From an uncultured Bacilli bacterium (GTDB lineage Bacteria > Bacillota_I > Bacilli_A > RF39 > UBA660): a stretch of DNA of 17,844 nt. The position numbers and the translations under genes were made by a program. Positions 1-7,555 of the stretch are shown here, in pieces (the stretch's first letter is position 1; each line of letters begins with the position of its first letter). Below the pieces are notes generated by a model. The model was not told the origin of the DNA. It made no database searches and saw only the letters and a program-made list of their open reading frames with translations. The stretch spans positions 1 through 17,844 of the forward strand of contig CANROL010000008.1 in assembly GCA_947632255.1 (NCBI GenBank), in the 5' to 3' direction.

Positions 1-23
1 AATAATATATTACCACATTATTT

Positions 24-43
24 AGAATTTCGGTAGAAATTCT
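24..43. terminator. Perfect hairpin downstream of the XRE gene, possible terminator
   Basis: AGAATTTC and GAAATTCT form an 8-bp stem around GGTA. It lies 14 bp past the stop codon of the minus-strand regulator. The T-tract that follows on either strand is short and interrupted, so it is a weak terminator at best. It could instead belong to whatever lies left of the window. Confidence 0.35.
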
Positions 44-56
44 TTAATGAAAAATT

Positions 57-323
57 TTATTTTTCATTTTTCTTGTTATTTACTTTTACTATTTTAATTG
101 TATAACCAATGGGGCCTAAAATATTTAATAAACTAAGAATACTAGGGGAATGACTACCATTTTCTATACGAGCTATTTTAGTTCTATTTATATTAGAAAA
201 TTGAGCAAATAAATCTTGAGTTAGATTATTTTCTTTACGAAAACGAATAAAGTCTTTAATAAATTGTTCATTTAAATATTTTCCATCATAAGAATAGTCA
301 ACATAACTAGGATCATATTTCAT
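57..323 (-). CDS. Small XRE-family helix-turn-helix regulator
   Basis: An 88-residue protein with one XRE/Cro helix-turn-helix (about residues 22-70). The features seen are FIRFRKENNLTQDLFAQ, the recognition-helix stretch NINRTKIARIENGSHSPS, and the closing helix LLNILGPIGYTIKIV. This compact form is typical of HigA/HipB-like antitoxins and of small autoregulated repressors. The start is supported by GGTGAT on the minus strand (plus 332-337). No toxin partner is visible; only 56 bases lie downstream. The gene is divergent from the ANL/histidine-kinase operon and shares its 183-bp intergenic region, where a strong palindrome overlaps its own likely -10. Autoregulation is therefore likely, and control of the neighbouring operon is possible; both are inference. 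It could also be an orphan or partnered antitoxin. Confidence 0.85.
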   Translation of the reverse strand: MKYDPSYVDYSYDGKYLNEQFIKDFIRFRKENNLTQDLFAQFSNINRTKIARIENGSHSPSILSLLNILGPIGYTIKIVKVNNKKNEK

Positions 324-343
324 AATTTTATATCACCACAAAT

Positions 344-365
344 ATTGTATCATATTTGATACAAT
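344..365. promoter_or_regulatory. Operator-like palindrome in the XRE/ANL intergenic region
   Basis: ATTGTATCA and TGATACAAT are perfect 9-bp arms around TATT. On the minus strand the second arm reads TGATACAAT, an extended -10 (TGnTACAAT) correctly placed for the XRE gene, so a bound protein would block that promoter. A further partial half-site (TTTGATA) abuts it at 365-371. It is the likely binding site of the adjacent XRE protein, by position and symmetry only. Confidence 0.6.
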
Positions 366-470
366 TTGATAAGAGAAATATTGATTTATAGAAAAAATTA
401 AGATATAGTTAAAGTAAATTTAGAAATATATTGTTATGTAACATTTAATATATCATTTTTGGATAAATTA

Positions 471-499
471 TGATATAATTTAAGTGAAAATAAGGGAGG
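471..499 (+). promoter_or_regulatory. Extended -10 promoter and ribosome binding site of the ANL/phosphorelay operon
   Basis: TGATATAAT at 471-479 is a perfect extended -10 (TGnTATAAT). No good -35 is seen, as is common for extended -10 promoters. AAGGGAGG at 492-499 is a strong ribosome binding site 7 nt before the ATG. The leader is thus only about 20 nt, with no room for a riboswitch. The small inverted repeat TGTTA-TG-TAACA at 432-443 lies upstream and could be an activator or repressor site. Confidence 0.65.
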
Positions 500-506
500 T
501 TATGTT

Positions 507-2333
507 ATGAGCAATAATGATTTAAAATTTGAAAAGGAAGCCTTAGAAAATGTTAAAAATGTTTTAACTGGTTATGCAAGTATTGATAAGCCTTGGATGA
601 AAAATTATGCACCTTTTGATGCAAATAATTTAGATATTCATATGAGTATTTATCAAATGTTAGAAAAGTATACTAAGAAAAATGGCAAAAAAACTGCTTT
701 ATGCATTCCTGGAAAAGATTATAAAGGTGGTTTAAAAATTAGTTATGATTCATATGTAAAAAGTTCTCAAAAAGTTGCTGCTTCATTTAATAGTTTAGAT
801 GTAAAAGAGCAAGAAATCATACCAATTATATTACCTAATATTCCTGAATCAAGATGTTCAATTTATGGTTTAAATTATGTAGGTGGTATAAGCTATCCTA
901 TTTTACCTAGTTTGCCTGCCAAGGAATTAGAAAAAATATTAATTGAAAATAATATTGATAAAGTTGTAATGTTTAATGGCTTTTATGAAAAATATGCTCA
1001 AGTATTAAAAGATTGTCATATTCATACTGTTGTTATGACTGATGGTACAGGTATGATTTCACAATACTTAAAGAAAGCTGTTAACACTATGGCTAAACTA
1101 AAAGGTGAAAAAGAACCTTTTGGGGAAATGCTTGTTCCAGCTAATTCTAATATTATTACATGGGATGAATTTATGAAAGAGGGCAAAAAGCAAAAGTTAA
1201 ATGCTCCATATTATAAACCTGAATCTATTGCTGCTGTAATAGGTACAAGTGGTACAACGGGTGTTCCTAAAGGTTCATTATTTACTAATGAAAGTATAAA
1301 TGCTCAAGCTTTACAACATTTATTAGCGGGTATAGATTATGAAAATGGTGATAAAATCCTTGATGTATTAATACAGTCTATTGCTTATGGTTTTTCAGTT
1401 ATGCATTATGAAGCTATTTTAGGTGCTCAAGTTATTATGATACCTAATTTAGTAACGGAAAAAATTGCGGAATTAATGGTAGCTACTAATCCAGCTCAAT
1501 TTACGGGTGGACCTATTCATTTTATTTGTATGGCTCGTAGTGAAGAGTTTAAAAATGGTACTTTAAAACCTATGAAAAATGGAATTTCTGGTGGTGCTAA
1601 ATTACCAAGTGAAATTGAAAAAGAATTAAATAAGGATAAAATATATGCTCGTCAAGCTTATGGAACTACTGAATGTTTAGGAGGAGCAACTGTTCATAAA
1701 AATTATAGATTTGGTGGTATTGGTTATCCTCTTCCACTTACAACGATGGGTATATTTAAACCAGGAACTGATGAAGAACTTCCTTATAACGAAGTTGGTG
1801 AAGCTTGTGTAACTGGTCCAACTTTAATGCAAGAATATTTAAATAAACCTGAAGAAACATCACAAGCTTTAAAGTTACACAAAGACGGTCGTGTATGGCT
1901 TCATACTAAAGATTTAATGTATTGTGATACTGATGGTAGTTTCTTCTTTGAAGATCGTATTTCTGATACTTTTATGCGTTTTGGTTTTAATGTTCATCCA
2001 AATAAAATTAACGAATTTATTAGTTCAATGCCATATGTAACAGAAAGTTTTGTTTTTGGAGTAGAACATAAAACTGAACAAGAAGTTCCTGTTGCGTTTG
2101 TAGTTTTAAAACCGGAATATGTAGGCAAAGAAGATGAAATAAGAAATTTATTAATTGATGCATGTTATCGTAATTTAGATGAAAATTCTATTCCTTATGA
2201 ATGGTTCTTTGTTCCAAGTATTCCAAGAAATATTGGAGGTAAAATAGTAAAAAGAGATTTAATTGCTAAATATAATATTGATTATTCAAAAGTAGATTCT
2301 GGGGATGTAAAATTACAAAGAGAGAAAAAATAA
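507..2333 (+). CDS. ANL-superfamily adenylate-forming enzyme (acyl-CoA synthetase-like)
   Basis: A 608-residue AMP-forming ligase. The core motifs are present in order: P-loop-like A3 GTSGTTGVPKG (246-256), A5 YGTTE (385-389), A7 HTKD with ribose-binding Asp469, A8 hinge DR (483-484), and A10 GGKIVKRD with the catalytic Lys579. By homology it activates a carboxylic acid as acyl-adenylate and probably transfers it to CoA or a pantetheine carrier in the cytoplasm. The length and the N-terminal KPWMKNY segment resemble class I long-chain acyl-CoA ligases; the substrate cannot be told. No carrier protein, thioesterase or other metabolic gene is adjacent. It is instead first in an operon with a membrane hybrid histidine kinase (14 bp downstream) and an Hpt-REC protein, which suggests it makes, consumes or is controlled by a signal handled by that relay (inference). 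Confidence 0.9.
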   Translation: MSNNDLKFEKEALENVKNVLTGYASIDKPWMKNYAPFDANNLDIHMSIYQMLEKYTKKNGKKTALCIPGKDYKGGLKISYDSYVKSSQKVAASFNSLDVKEQEIIPIILPNIPESRCSIYGLNYVGGISYPILPSLPAKELEKILIENNIDKVVMFNGFYEKYAQVLKDCHIHTVVMTDGTGMISQYLKKAVNTMAKLKGEKEPFGEMLVPANSNIITWDEFMKEGKKQKLNAPYYKPESIAAVIGTSGTTGVPKGSLFTNESINAQALQHLLAGIDYENGDKILDVLIQSIAYGFSVMHYEAILGAQVIMIPNLVTEKIAELMVATNPAQFTGGPIHFICMARSEEFKNGTLKPMKNGISGGAKLPSEIEKELNKDKIYARQAYGTTECLGGATVHKNYRFGGIGYPLPLTTMGIFKPGTDEELPYNEVGEACVTGPTLMQEYLNKPEETSQALKLHKDGRVWLHTKDLMYCDTDGSFFFEDRISDTFMRFGFNVHPNKINEFISSMPYVTESFVFGVEHKTEQEVPVAFVVLKPEYVGKEDEIRNLLIDACYRNLDENSIPYEWFFVPSIPRNIGGKIVKRDLIAKYNIDYSKVDSGDVKLQREKK

Positions 2334-2347
2334 TGGAGGTATAAAAT

Positions 2348-4156
2348 ATGGGTTTATTTAGTGTGGCACTTTCTTTTTCAGCATTGCTATTCTTATTAAT
2401 TGTTTTAATTGTTTTTAATTCGAAAAAAAATATTAGTTCTACACCATTGCGAATATTTTCAAGCATGTTAATTTTAACTATAGTTGGTTTAGGTATTGAT
2501 GTATTAGGCTTTATAACTTTTAAAGCATTTGGTCCAGATGCTATCATTAATATGATTATATCTAGGCTATATTGTGTTTTTTACTTCTTATGGGGATTTA
2601 GTTTTACCTATTATATTATATATTTAACATTTAAACTAAATAAAAAATTTACTAATTTAGCTAAAATTATTGCAAGCATTTTGGCGATTATTATATTTTT
2701 ATTACCAATTAAGATATTTAGTGATGGTACAAGTACTTATTCTTATGGATTAGGTGTAACTGTTAATTGGATTTTCTCTTTTGTTTTTGTATTAATTATG
2801 TTTTATTGCTTAATTAAAAACTTTAAACAAATTACAAAAAAAGAGTATATTCCTTTATTAGTTTATTTAGTTTTAGGAACAATAGTTATAATTATTCAAC
2901 AAATATATCCACGTTTAACTTTAATGTTATTCTTTGAATCAATTATTATTTATGTAATGTATAATACTATTGAAAATCCTGATGTTAGAATGATAGAGGA
3001 ACTTAATTTAGCTAAAGAACAAGCGGAAAAAGCTAATAAAGCTAAAACTGATTTCTTATCAAATATGTCACATGAGATTAGAACACCACTTAATGCAATT
3101 GTTGGTTTTAGTGAGTGTATGTTAGATAGAGATGATTTAACAGAAGAAACTAAAGGATTTGCTAAAGATATAGTTGATGCTTCTAATAATTTACTTGAAA
3201 TAGTAAATGGTATTTTAGATATATCAAAAATAGAAGCGAATAAAATGGAAATTATTCCTAAAGAATATAATCCAAGAGAAGTATTTAATTCTTTATGTAA
3301 ATTAGTTATACCAAGAATTGAAAATAAACCCATAGATTTTAATTTTACTTATTCTGATGATTTACCTGGAGTTTTAAAAGGGGATGTTAGTAAAGTAAAA
3401 CAAATTGTGTTAAATTTATTAACTAATGCAGCGAAATATACTGATAAAGGGGAAATAAGTTTTAATGTTAATTGTATAAATAGACTTGATACTAAAACTT
3501 GTTTGTTATATATATCTGTTAAAGATACAGGACGGGGTATTAAAAAAGAAAATATTGATAAATTATTTAATAAATTTGAAAGAATTGATGAAGATCGAAA
3601 TACCACGATTGAAGGGACAGGTTTAGGGCTTGCTATAACTAAAAGTCTCGCGGAAATGATGGGGGGAAGAATAAACGTCTTTAGTAAATATAATGAAGGT
3701 TCAACTTTTAGAGTTTATTTAGAACAAGAAATAATTAGTATGGAAGTACCTGAAGGTAATACTGAAGAAATTGAAATTGATTATAATCTTCATCCTGGTA
3801 AAAAGATTTTAGTGGTAGATGATTCTAAAATTAATATTAAAGTGGCTTTAAATATTTTAAAACCTTATAATTTTAATGTTGTTACCGCGGAAAGTGGGCA
3901 AGAAACATTAGATTTAATGGAAAAAGAAACATTTGATTTAATTTTAATGGATATTATGATGCCAAAGATGGATGGGGTAGAAACATTAAATAAATTAAAA
4001 GAAATTCCGGGATTTAATATACCAGTTGTAGCACTTACTGCAGATGCGATAGAAGGAACTGATGAAAAATATAAAAATGCGGGATTTGATGATTATTTAT
4101 CAAAACCAATAGATCGATATTTATTAAATAAAGTTTTAGATAAGTTTTTAAAATAG
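2348..4156 (+). CDS. Seven-helix membrane hybrid histidine kinase (HisKA-HATPase-REC)
   Basis: A 602-residue sensor kinase. Residues ~1-210 hold about seven hydrophobic helices with very short loops, resembling the 7TM sensor module of histidine kinases; no large extracellular domain exists, so a membrane or lipid-soluble ligand is plausible (inference). A coiled linker leads to the HisKA H-box SHEIRTPLNAI with His242. The HATPase N-box has Asn360 (NLLTNAAKYT), G1 is DTGRG from Asp393, and G2 is GTGLGL (423-428). The C-terminal receiver has the acidic pair VDDS, phospho-acceptor Asp535 (LMDIMMPK) and Lys586 (SKP). All catalytic residues are intact. The ribosome binding site GGAGGT (2335-2340) sits in the 14-bp gap after the ligase gene. 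The Hpt needed to complete the relay is encoded by the next gene. Confidence 0.93.
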   Translation: MGLFSVALSFSALLFLLIVLIVFNSKKNISSTPLRIFSSMLILTIVGLGIDVLGFITFKAFGPDAIINMIISRLYCVFYFLWGFSFTYYIIYLTFKLNKKFTNLAKIIASILAIIIFLLPIKIFSDGTSTYSYGLGVTVNWIFSFVFVLIMFYCLIKNFKQITKKEYIPLLVYLVLGTIVIIIQQIYPRLTLMLFFESIIIYVMYNTIENPDVRMIEELNLAKEQAEKANKAKTDFLSNMSHEIRTPLNAIVGFSECMLDRDDLTEETKGFAKDIVDASNNLLEIVNGILDISKIEANKMEIIPKEYNPREVFNSLCKLVIPRIENKPIDFNFTYSDDLPGVLKGDVSKVKQIVLNLLTNAAKYTDKGEISFNVNCINRLDTKTCLLYISVKDTGRGIKKENIDKLFNKFERIDEDRNTTIEGTGLGLAITKSLAEMMGGRINVFSKYNEGSTFRVYLEQEIISMEVPEGNTEEIEIDYNLHPGKKILVVDDSKINIKVALNILKPYNFNVVTAESGQETLDLMEKETFDLILMDIMMPKMDGVETLNKLKEIPGFNIPVVALTADAIEGTDEKYKNAGFDDYLSKPIDRYLLNKVLDKFLK

Positions 4157-4164
4157 GAGGATAT

Positions 4165-4890
4165 ATGGATATTTTAAATAATTATAATGTTGATGTTAAA
4201 GCTAGTTTAGATTTTTGGGGGGATTTAGAATCTTATAATGATGGGTTAAAAGAATTTAGAGATTCTTTAGATGAAAAGTTAACTAATTTAGCTTATTATA
4301 AAGATAATCAAGATTATATTAACTATGGAATACTTGCCCATAGTACTAAAAGTGAAGCTAAGTATTTAGGTTTTATGAATGATGCTGAAATATTTTTAAG
4401 ACATGAAATGGCTGGTAAAGAAAATAATGTTACATATATTAATGATAATTTTCAAGAATTAGAAGAAACTATTAAAAGAATTAAAGATTTATTAGATAAA
4501 TACTTTAATAATAGTGATAATACGAGAACTATTTTAATCGCAGATGATTCAAGTATTATGCAAAATTTTATTGAAAAATATATTAATAATAGTTATCAAA
4601 TAATTAAAGCAAGTGATGGTAAAGAAACAATTAATGCTTTAGAAAATAATGATATTTATGCTTTATTATTAGATCTTAATATGCCTAATGTAAATGGTTT
4701 TGAAGTATTAGAATATATGAAAGATAATAATTTATTTACAAGTATTCCCGTAGTTATTATAACAGGTGATGATACTGAAGAAACTATTAAAAAAGCTTTT
4801 ACTTATCCAATTGTAGATGTTTTAAATAAACCATTTAATGATGGTAATATAACAAGAGTTTTAGATTCTATAAAGAATTTTTATAAATAA
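4165..4890 (+). CDS. Hpt-receiver protein completing the phosphorelay
   Basis: A 241-residue soluble protein. Residues ~1-110 are helical and carry an Hpt-type histidine motif, AHSTKSEAKYLGF, with His59, matching the usual AHxLKGxAxxLG pattern loosely. Residues ~122-240 are a receiver domain: acidic pair ADDSS, phospho-acceptor Asp170 (LLDLNMP), and Lys222 (NKP). There is no DNA-binding, GGDEF, HD-GYP or other output domain. AGGAGG (4155-4160) overlaps the kinase stop codon, so translation of the two is probably coupled. With the hybrid kinase it gives the full order HK-REC to Hpt to REC. The final receiver must act by protein-protein contact, perhaps on the ligase, or serve as a phosphate sink; neither is shown by the sequence. 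The Hpt call is by motif and fold only. Confidence 0.85.
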   Translation: MDILNNYNVDVKASLDFWGDLESYNDGLKEFRDSLDEKLTNLAYYKDNQDYINYGILAHSTKSEAKYLGFMNDAEIFLRHEMAGKENNVTYINDNFQELEETIKRIKDLLDKYFNNSDNTRTILIADDSSIMQNFIEKYINNSYQIIKASDGKETINALENNDIYALLLDLNMPNVNGFEVLEYMKDNNLFTSIPVVIITGDDTEETIKKAFTYPIVDVLNKPFNDGNITRVLDSIKNFYK

Positions 4891-4891
4891 T

Positions 4892-4922
4892 AAAAAATTA
4901 TGATTTTAGTTCATAATTTTTT
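4892..4922. terminator. Bidirectional terminator between the phosphorelay operon and the glycosyltransferase gene
   Basis: AAAAAATTATGA (4892-4903) pairs perfectly with TCATAATTTTTT (4911-4922), a 12-bp stem with a 7-nt loop and built-in A and T tracts for both directions. The last codons and the stop (4906-4908) of the minus-strand glycosyltransferase lie inside the hairpin. Confidence 0.85.
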
Positions 4923-6084
4923 TATTAATGGCTTTTTGATAAACTTTTAATATTTCACTAGCAAATACTTCTTTACTATATTTATAAATACTATTATTGG
5001 CATTTGTTTTCATTTCTAAATATTTAGATGTTTCATTTATTAATTTTAAAATATATTTAGTAAATTCTTGATTGTTATTAAAGAAGTAACCATTATAATT
5101 ATGAGTAATCATTTCTTTAAATGAATCATCATTAATACAAACTACTGGAAGACTTGAGGCTAGAGCTTCAATTATGGTTAATCCTTGAGTTTCCGTCGTG
5201 GAAAAAGAAGTAAAAACATCAAATAAATGATAATAAATAGGAATGTTTTCATATTTAACTTTACCAGTTAAAATAACATTATTAGTTAAATTTAAATTAG
5301 TAATTATTTCTTTTAACTGAGATAGATATGGACAATCACCAACAATAATAAGTTTTATATGAGAATTTATTTTAATTAAATCTTTAAAAGCAATTAATTC
5401 TTGTTTTAAATTTTTTTCTTCGGCAATTCTATTTACTGTACCAATTATAAAATCATCTTTAGTAATATGATATTTTTTCTTTAATTTATTTACTTCTTTA
5501 ATTATTTTAGAATTTAAATTAAATTTAGTAGTATCTATTCCGGTTGGTATAACATTAATATATTTTAAAATATGATACTTATTATTAAATAAATCTTTTA
5601 TTTTAATAGTAGGAACAATTAATTCATCACATTTAGAACAATAATATTTAGTATACTTAATAGCCATTTTTTGCATAAATTTATGAAAATGACCTTTTAA
5701 AATATAATGAACATAATCTTCATATAAAGTATGATAAGTATGAACGGTGGGAATATTTAATTTTTTACTTACTACATGAGAAAAAAGACCTAAACTAAAT
5801 TCTGTTTGGGAGTGGATTATATATAAATGCCATGATTTTATTATTTTAAAAGCTTTTTTAGAATAAATAGAAGTTAATTTAGTATTACATATACCAGTAT
5901 TTATGCCTGGTAAATATAAGATTTTATTTTTTTTATCATAAAAGAATTTATTATTATTTAAATTAGGGGTAACAATATATACTTCATGATGCATTTCTTC
6001 TAAAGCGGTTTTTAACATTTTAACACTGGTAGCAACACCAGATATAAAAGGATCATAAACTTCTGTAAAAATACCTATTTTCAT
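4906..6084 (-). CDS. GT4-family glycosyltransferase, probably diacylglycerol glucosyltransferase
   Basis: A 392-residue retaining GT-B glycosyltransferase. The N-terminus MKIGIFTEVYDPFISGVATS is the acceptor-side Rossmann start seen in diacylglycerol glycosyltransferases of Gram-positives and mollicutes. The C-terminal half has VNRIAEEKN (Arg219, Lys224, diphosphate binding) and the E-x7-E nucleotide-sugar motif ETQGLTIIE (Glu298, Glu306). The likely role is transfer of glucose or a related sugar from a nucleotide donor to diacylglycerol at the inner membrane face, making glycolipid or the anchor of lipoteichoic acid. Acceptor and donor are inferred. The minus-strand ribosome binding site TGAGGT lies at 6089-6094, and a candidate -10 TATAAT at 6105-6110. 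It is a single-gene unit convergent with the phosphorelay operon and divergent from murI. Confidence 0.85.
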   Translation of the reverse strand: MKIGIFTEVYDPFISGVATSVKMLKTALEEMHHEVYIVTPNLNNNKFFYDKKNKILYLPGINTGICNTKLTSIYSKKAFKIIKSWHLYIIHSQTEFSLGLFSHVVSKKLNIPTVHTYHTLYEDYVHYILKGHFHKFMQKMAIKYTKYYCSKCDELIVPTIKIKDLFNNKYHILKYINVIPTGIDTTKFNLNSKIIKEVNKLKKKYHITKDDFIIGTVNRIAEEKNLKQELIAFKDLIKINSHIKLIIVGDCPYLSQLKEIITNLNLTNNVILTGKVKYENIPIYYHLFDVFTSFSTTETQGLTIIEALASSLPVVCINDDSFKEMITHNYNGYFFNNNQEFTKYILKLINETSKYLEMKTNANNSIYKYSKEVFASEILKVYQKAINKKIMN

Positions 6085-6144
6085 ATATACCTCAATTAAA
6101 TTATATTATAAATAATAAGAAAAATATATATTTTAATAACTTAT

Positions 6145-6173
6145 TTGCATTTAATTTTACATAGTAGTACAAT
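6145..6173 (+). promoter_or_regulatory. Promoter of murI
   Basis: TTGCAT (6145-6150), a 17-bp spacer, then TACAAT (6168-6173). The -35 contains the TTG that could be read as an upstream start codon, so that longer reading is unlikely. The transcript would begin near 6180 with a leader of about 10 nt. Confidence 0.65.
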
Positions 6174-6189
6174 TAAGTTGGTGATAAAA

Positions 6190-6918
6190 ATGATTGGAAT
6201 TTTTGATTCAGGTATTGGAGGAGTTACAGTTTTTAAAGAAATTAAAAAAGAACTTCCTAATTATAAATATATATATTATAGTGATTCTTATAATAATCCT
6301 TATGGGGAAAAAAGTAGGCAAGAATTAGAAATGATCACTTCTAATATAGTTAAATATTTAATTAATCAAGGTTGTAAAATAATAGTTATTGCGTGTAATA
6401 CCGCGAGTACGATATGTAAAGAATATTTAAGAGATAGATATGATATACCTATTATTGCCATAGAACCAGCGTATAAAATGGTTTATGATTATAATTATTC
6501 AGGTAAGACTTTAATTTTAGGGACGAAAGGAACACTTAATTCAAATAATTTTAAAGAATTATATCATAAATATGATAATCATAATACAGTAATATATGAA
6601 TGTAATGGTTTAGCTAATTTAATTGAAAATAATAAACAAGAAGAGATTGTTAAATATTTAAATGATAATTTAAAACAATTTTTGGGTGTTAGTAATGTAG
6701 TTTTAGGGTGTACTCATTATCCTTTAATTAAAAAAGAAATAAAAGATGTTTTAGGTAATGTTAATTTTTTTGATGGTTCTAAGGGAGTTGTAAAACAATT
6801 AAAAAAGGTTACTCAAGAAATTAATTTAGAAGAGTCTAATTATTCTTTAAAGTTTATTGATACTTCTAATGATTTAAAGAAAGAAGATAGGTTTTTAGAG
6901 ATATTAAAAGCAAGCTAG
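6190..6918 (+). CDS. murI: Glutamate racemase MurI
   Basis: A 242-residue cofactor-independent racemase converting L-glutamate to D-glutamate for peptidoglycan. The start is set at the ATG giving MIGIFDSGIGG, with ribosome binding site GGTGAT (6180-6185); an in-frame TTG at 6145 lies inside the promoter. Catalytic residues seen are Asp6 (FDSGIGG), Cys69 (IACNTAST), Cys174 and His176 (GCTHYPL). The substrate-binding stretch NPYGEKS is also intact. Length is slightly short for the family (usually 255-270), mostly at the C-terminus. It is a monocistronic gene convergent with peptide deformylase. Together with murT and glmS it shows that the organism builds a cell wall. Confidence 0.95.
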   Translation: MIGIFDSGIGGVTVFKEIKKELPNYKYIYYSDSYNNPYGEKSRQELEMITSNIVKYLINQGCKIIVIACNTASTICKEYLRDRYDIPIIAIEPAYKMVYDYNYSGKTLILGTKGTLNSNNFKELYHKYDNHNTVIYECNGLANLIENNKQEEIVKYLNDNLKQFLGVSNVVLGCTHYPLIKKEIKDVLGNVNFFDGSKGVVKQLKKVTQEINLEESNYSLKFIDTSNDLKKEDRFLEILKAS

Positions 6919-6929
6919 ATTAGCTTGCT
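6909..6929. terminator. Short bidirectional hairpin between murI and def
   Basis: AGCAAGCTA (6909-6917) and TAGCTTGCT (6921-6929) form a perfect 9-bp stem with a 3-nt loop. The murI stop (6916-6918) and the def stop (6928-6930) both overlap it. The tail is TTTTAAT on the minus strand and weaker on the plus strand. Confidence 0.7.
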
Positions 6930-7479
6930 ATATTTCACGATAATTTTCAATATTTTTATAAGGATTTTTTTTATCAATACGATCAACAAATAAAATACCG
7001 TTTAAGTGGTCTATTTCATGTTGAAAAGCAACAGCAATATCTTCACGAACGCGAATAGTATAAGGGTTGCCATCAATATCTTGAGCTTTAACAGTTATAC
7101 GAGCATATCTTGGAACAATACCTTCAACTTCACGATTAACACTTAAGCAACCTTCACCTTCACCAACATAGATTTGTTCTTCACTATGGCTGATTATTTC
7201 AGGGTTTATCACAACATAATTTTTAAAATTGCCATCTTCTAAGTCTTCAACAATAACGAAGATTCTTTTTTTTATACCAGTTTGGACATAAGCTAGTCCC
7301 ATGCCCGCTCTAAGGTCGTATTTTTCACTGTATTCTTCTATTTGACTCATTTTTAAATAGGTACACATATCTTCAATATGTTTTTTATCTTCAGCACTTA
7401 AGGGAAATTTAACTTCAGTGCTTTTTTCTCTTAATATTTTTTCTTTCTCATCTAAAATAATTAAATCGGGTAGATTCAT
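6928..7479 (-). CDS. def: Peptide deformylase
   Basis: A 183-residue metal-dependent deformylase removing the N-formyl group from nascent proteins at the ribosome. The metal ligands are Cys111 (motif 2, EGCLSV) and His154 and His158 (motif 3, QHEIDHLNG); catalytic Glu155 is present. The length and the insertion between motifs 1 and 2 fit the type II enzymes of Gram-positives. Motif 1 reads GMGLAYVQ, with Gln66 kept but Tyr-Val in place of the usual Ala-Pro, an unusual variant next to the active site. The ribosome binding site GGGAGTGAT precedes the ATG. It has its own promoter and is transcribed in the same direction as the YjcZ-like gene, separated by that gene's terminator. Confidence 0.95.
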   Translation of the reverse strand: MNLPDLIILDEKEKILREKSTEVKFPLSAEDKKHIEDMCTYLKMSQIEEYSEKYDLRAGMGLAYVQTGIKKRIFVIVEDLEDGNFKNYVVINPEIISHSEEQIYVGEGEGCLSVNREVEGIVPRYARITVKAQDIDGNPYTIRVREDIAVAFQHEIDHLNGILFVDRIDKKNPYKNIENYREI

Positions 7480-7503
7480 GTTATCACTCCCAAAACAAGT
7501 TAT

Positions 7504-7532
7504 ATTTTATCATACTTTAAGAAAAAATTCAA
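7504..7532 (-). promoter_or_regulatory. Promoter of def
   Basis: On the minus strand: TTGAAT (plus 7527-7532), a 17-bp spacer, and TAAAAT (plus 7504-7509) preceded by TGA, an extended -10. The transcript starts about 7498. Confidence 0.75.
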
Positions 7533-7534
7533 AT

Positions 7535-7555
7535 AAAAAGGAAGGGGTACTTCCT
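7535..7555 (-). terminator. Terminator of the YjcZ-like gene
   Basis: On the minus strand AGGAAG-TACCC-CTTCCT is followed by TTTTATTTG, giving a 6-bp stem (plus 7539-7555) and a T-tract. The stem overlaps the stop codon of the gene it serves (plus 7554-7556), and the tail runs into the -35 of def. Confidence 0.75.

Noticed and set aside
57..323. Complete toxin-antitoxin pair
   Set aside because: The protein resembles HigA-type antitoxins, but no toxin ORF is visible on either side within the window.
6145..6189. Longer murI starting at TTG 6145
   Set aside because: The TTG is the -35 hexamer of the murI promoter, and the extra 15 residues precede the conserved MIGIFDSGIGG start, which has its own ribosome binding site.
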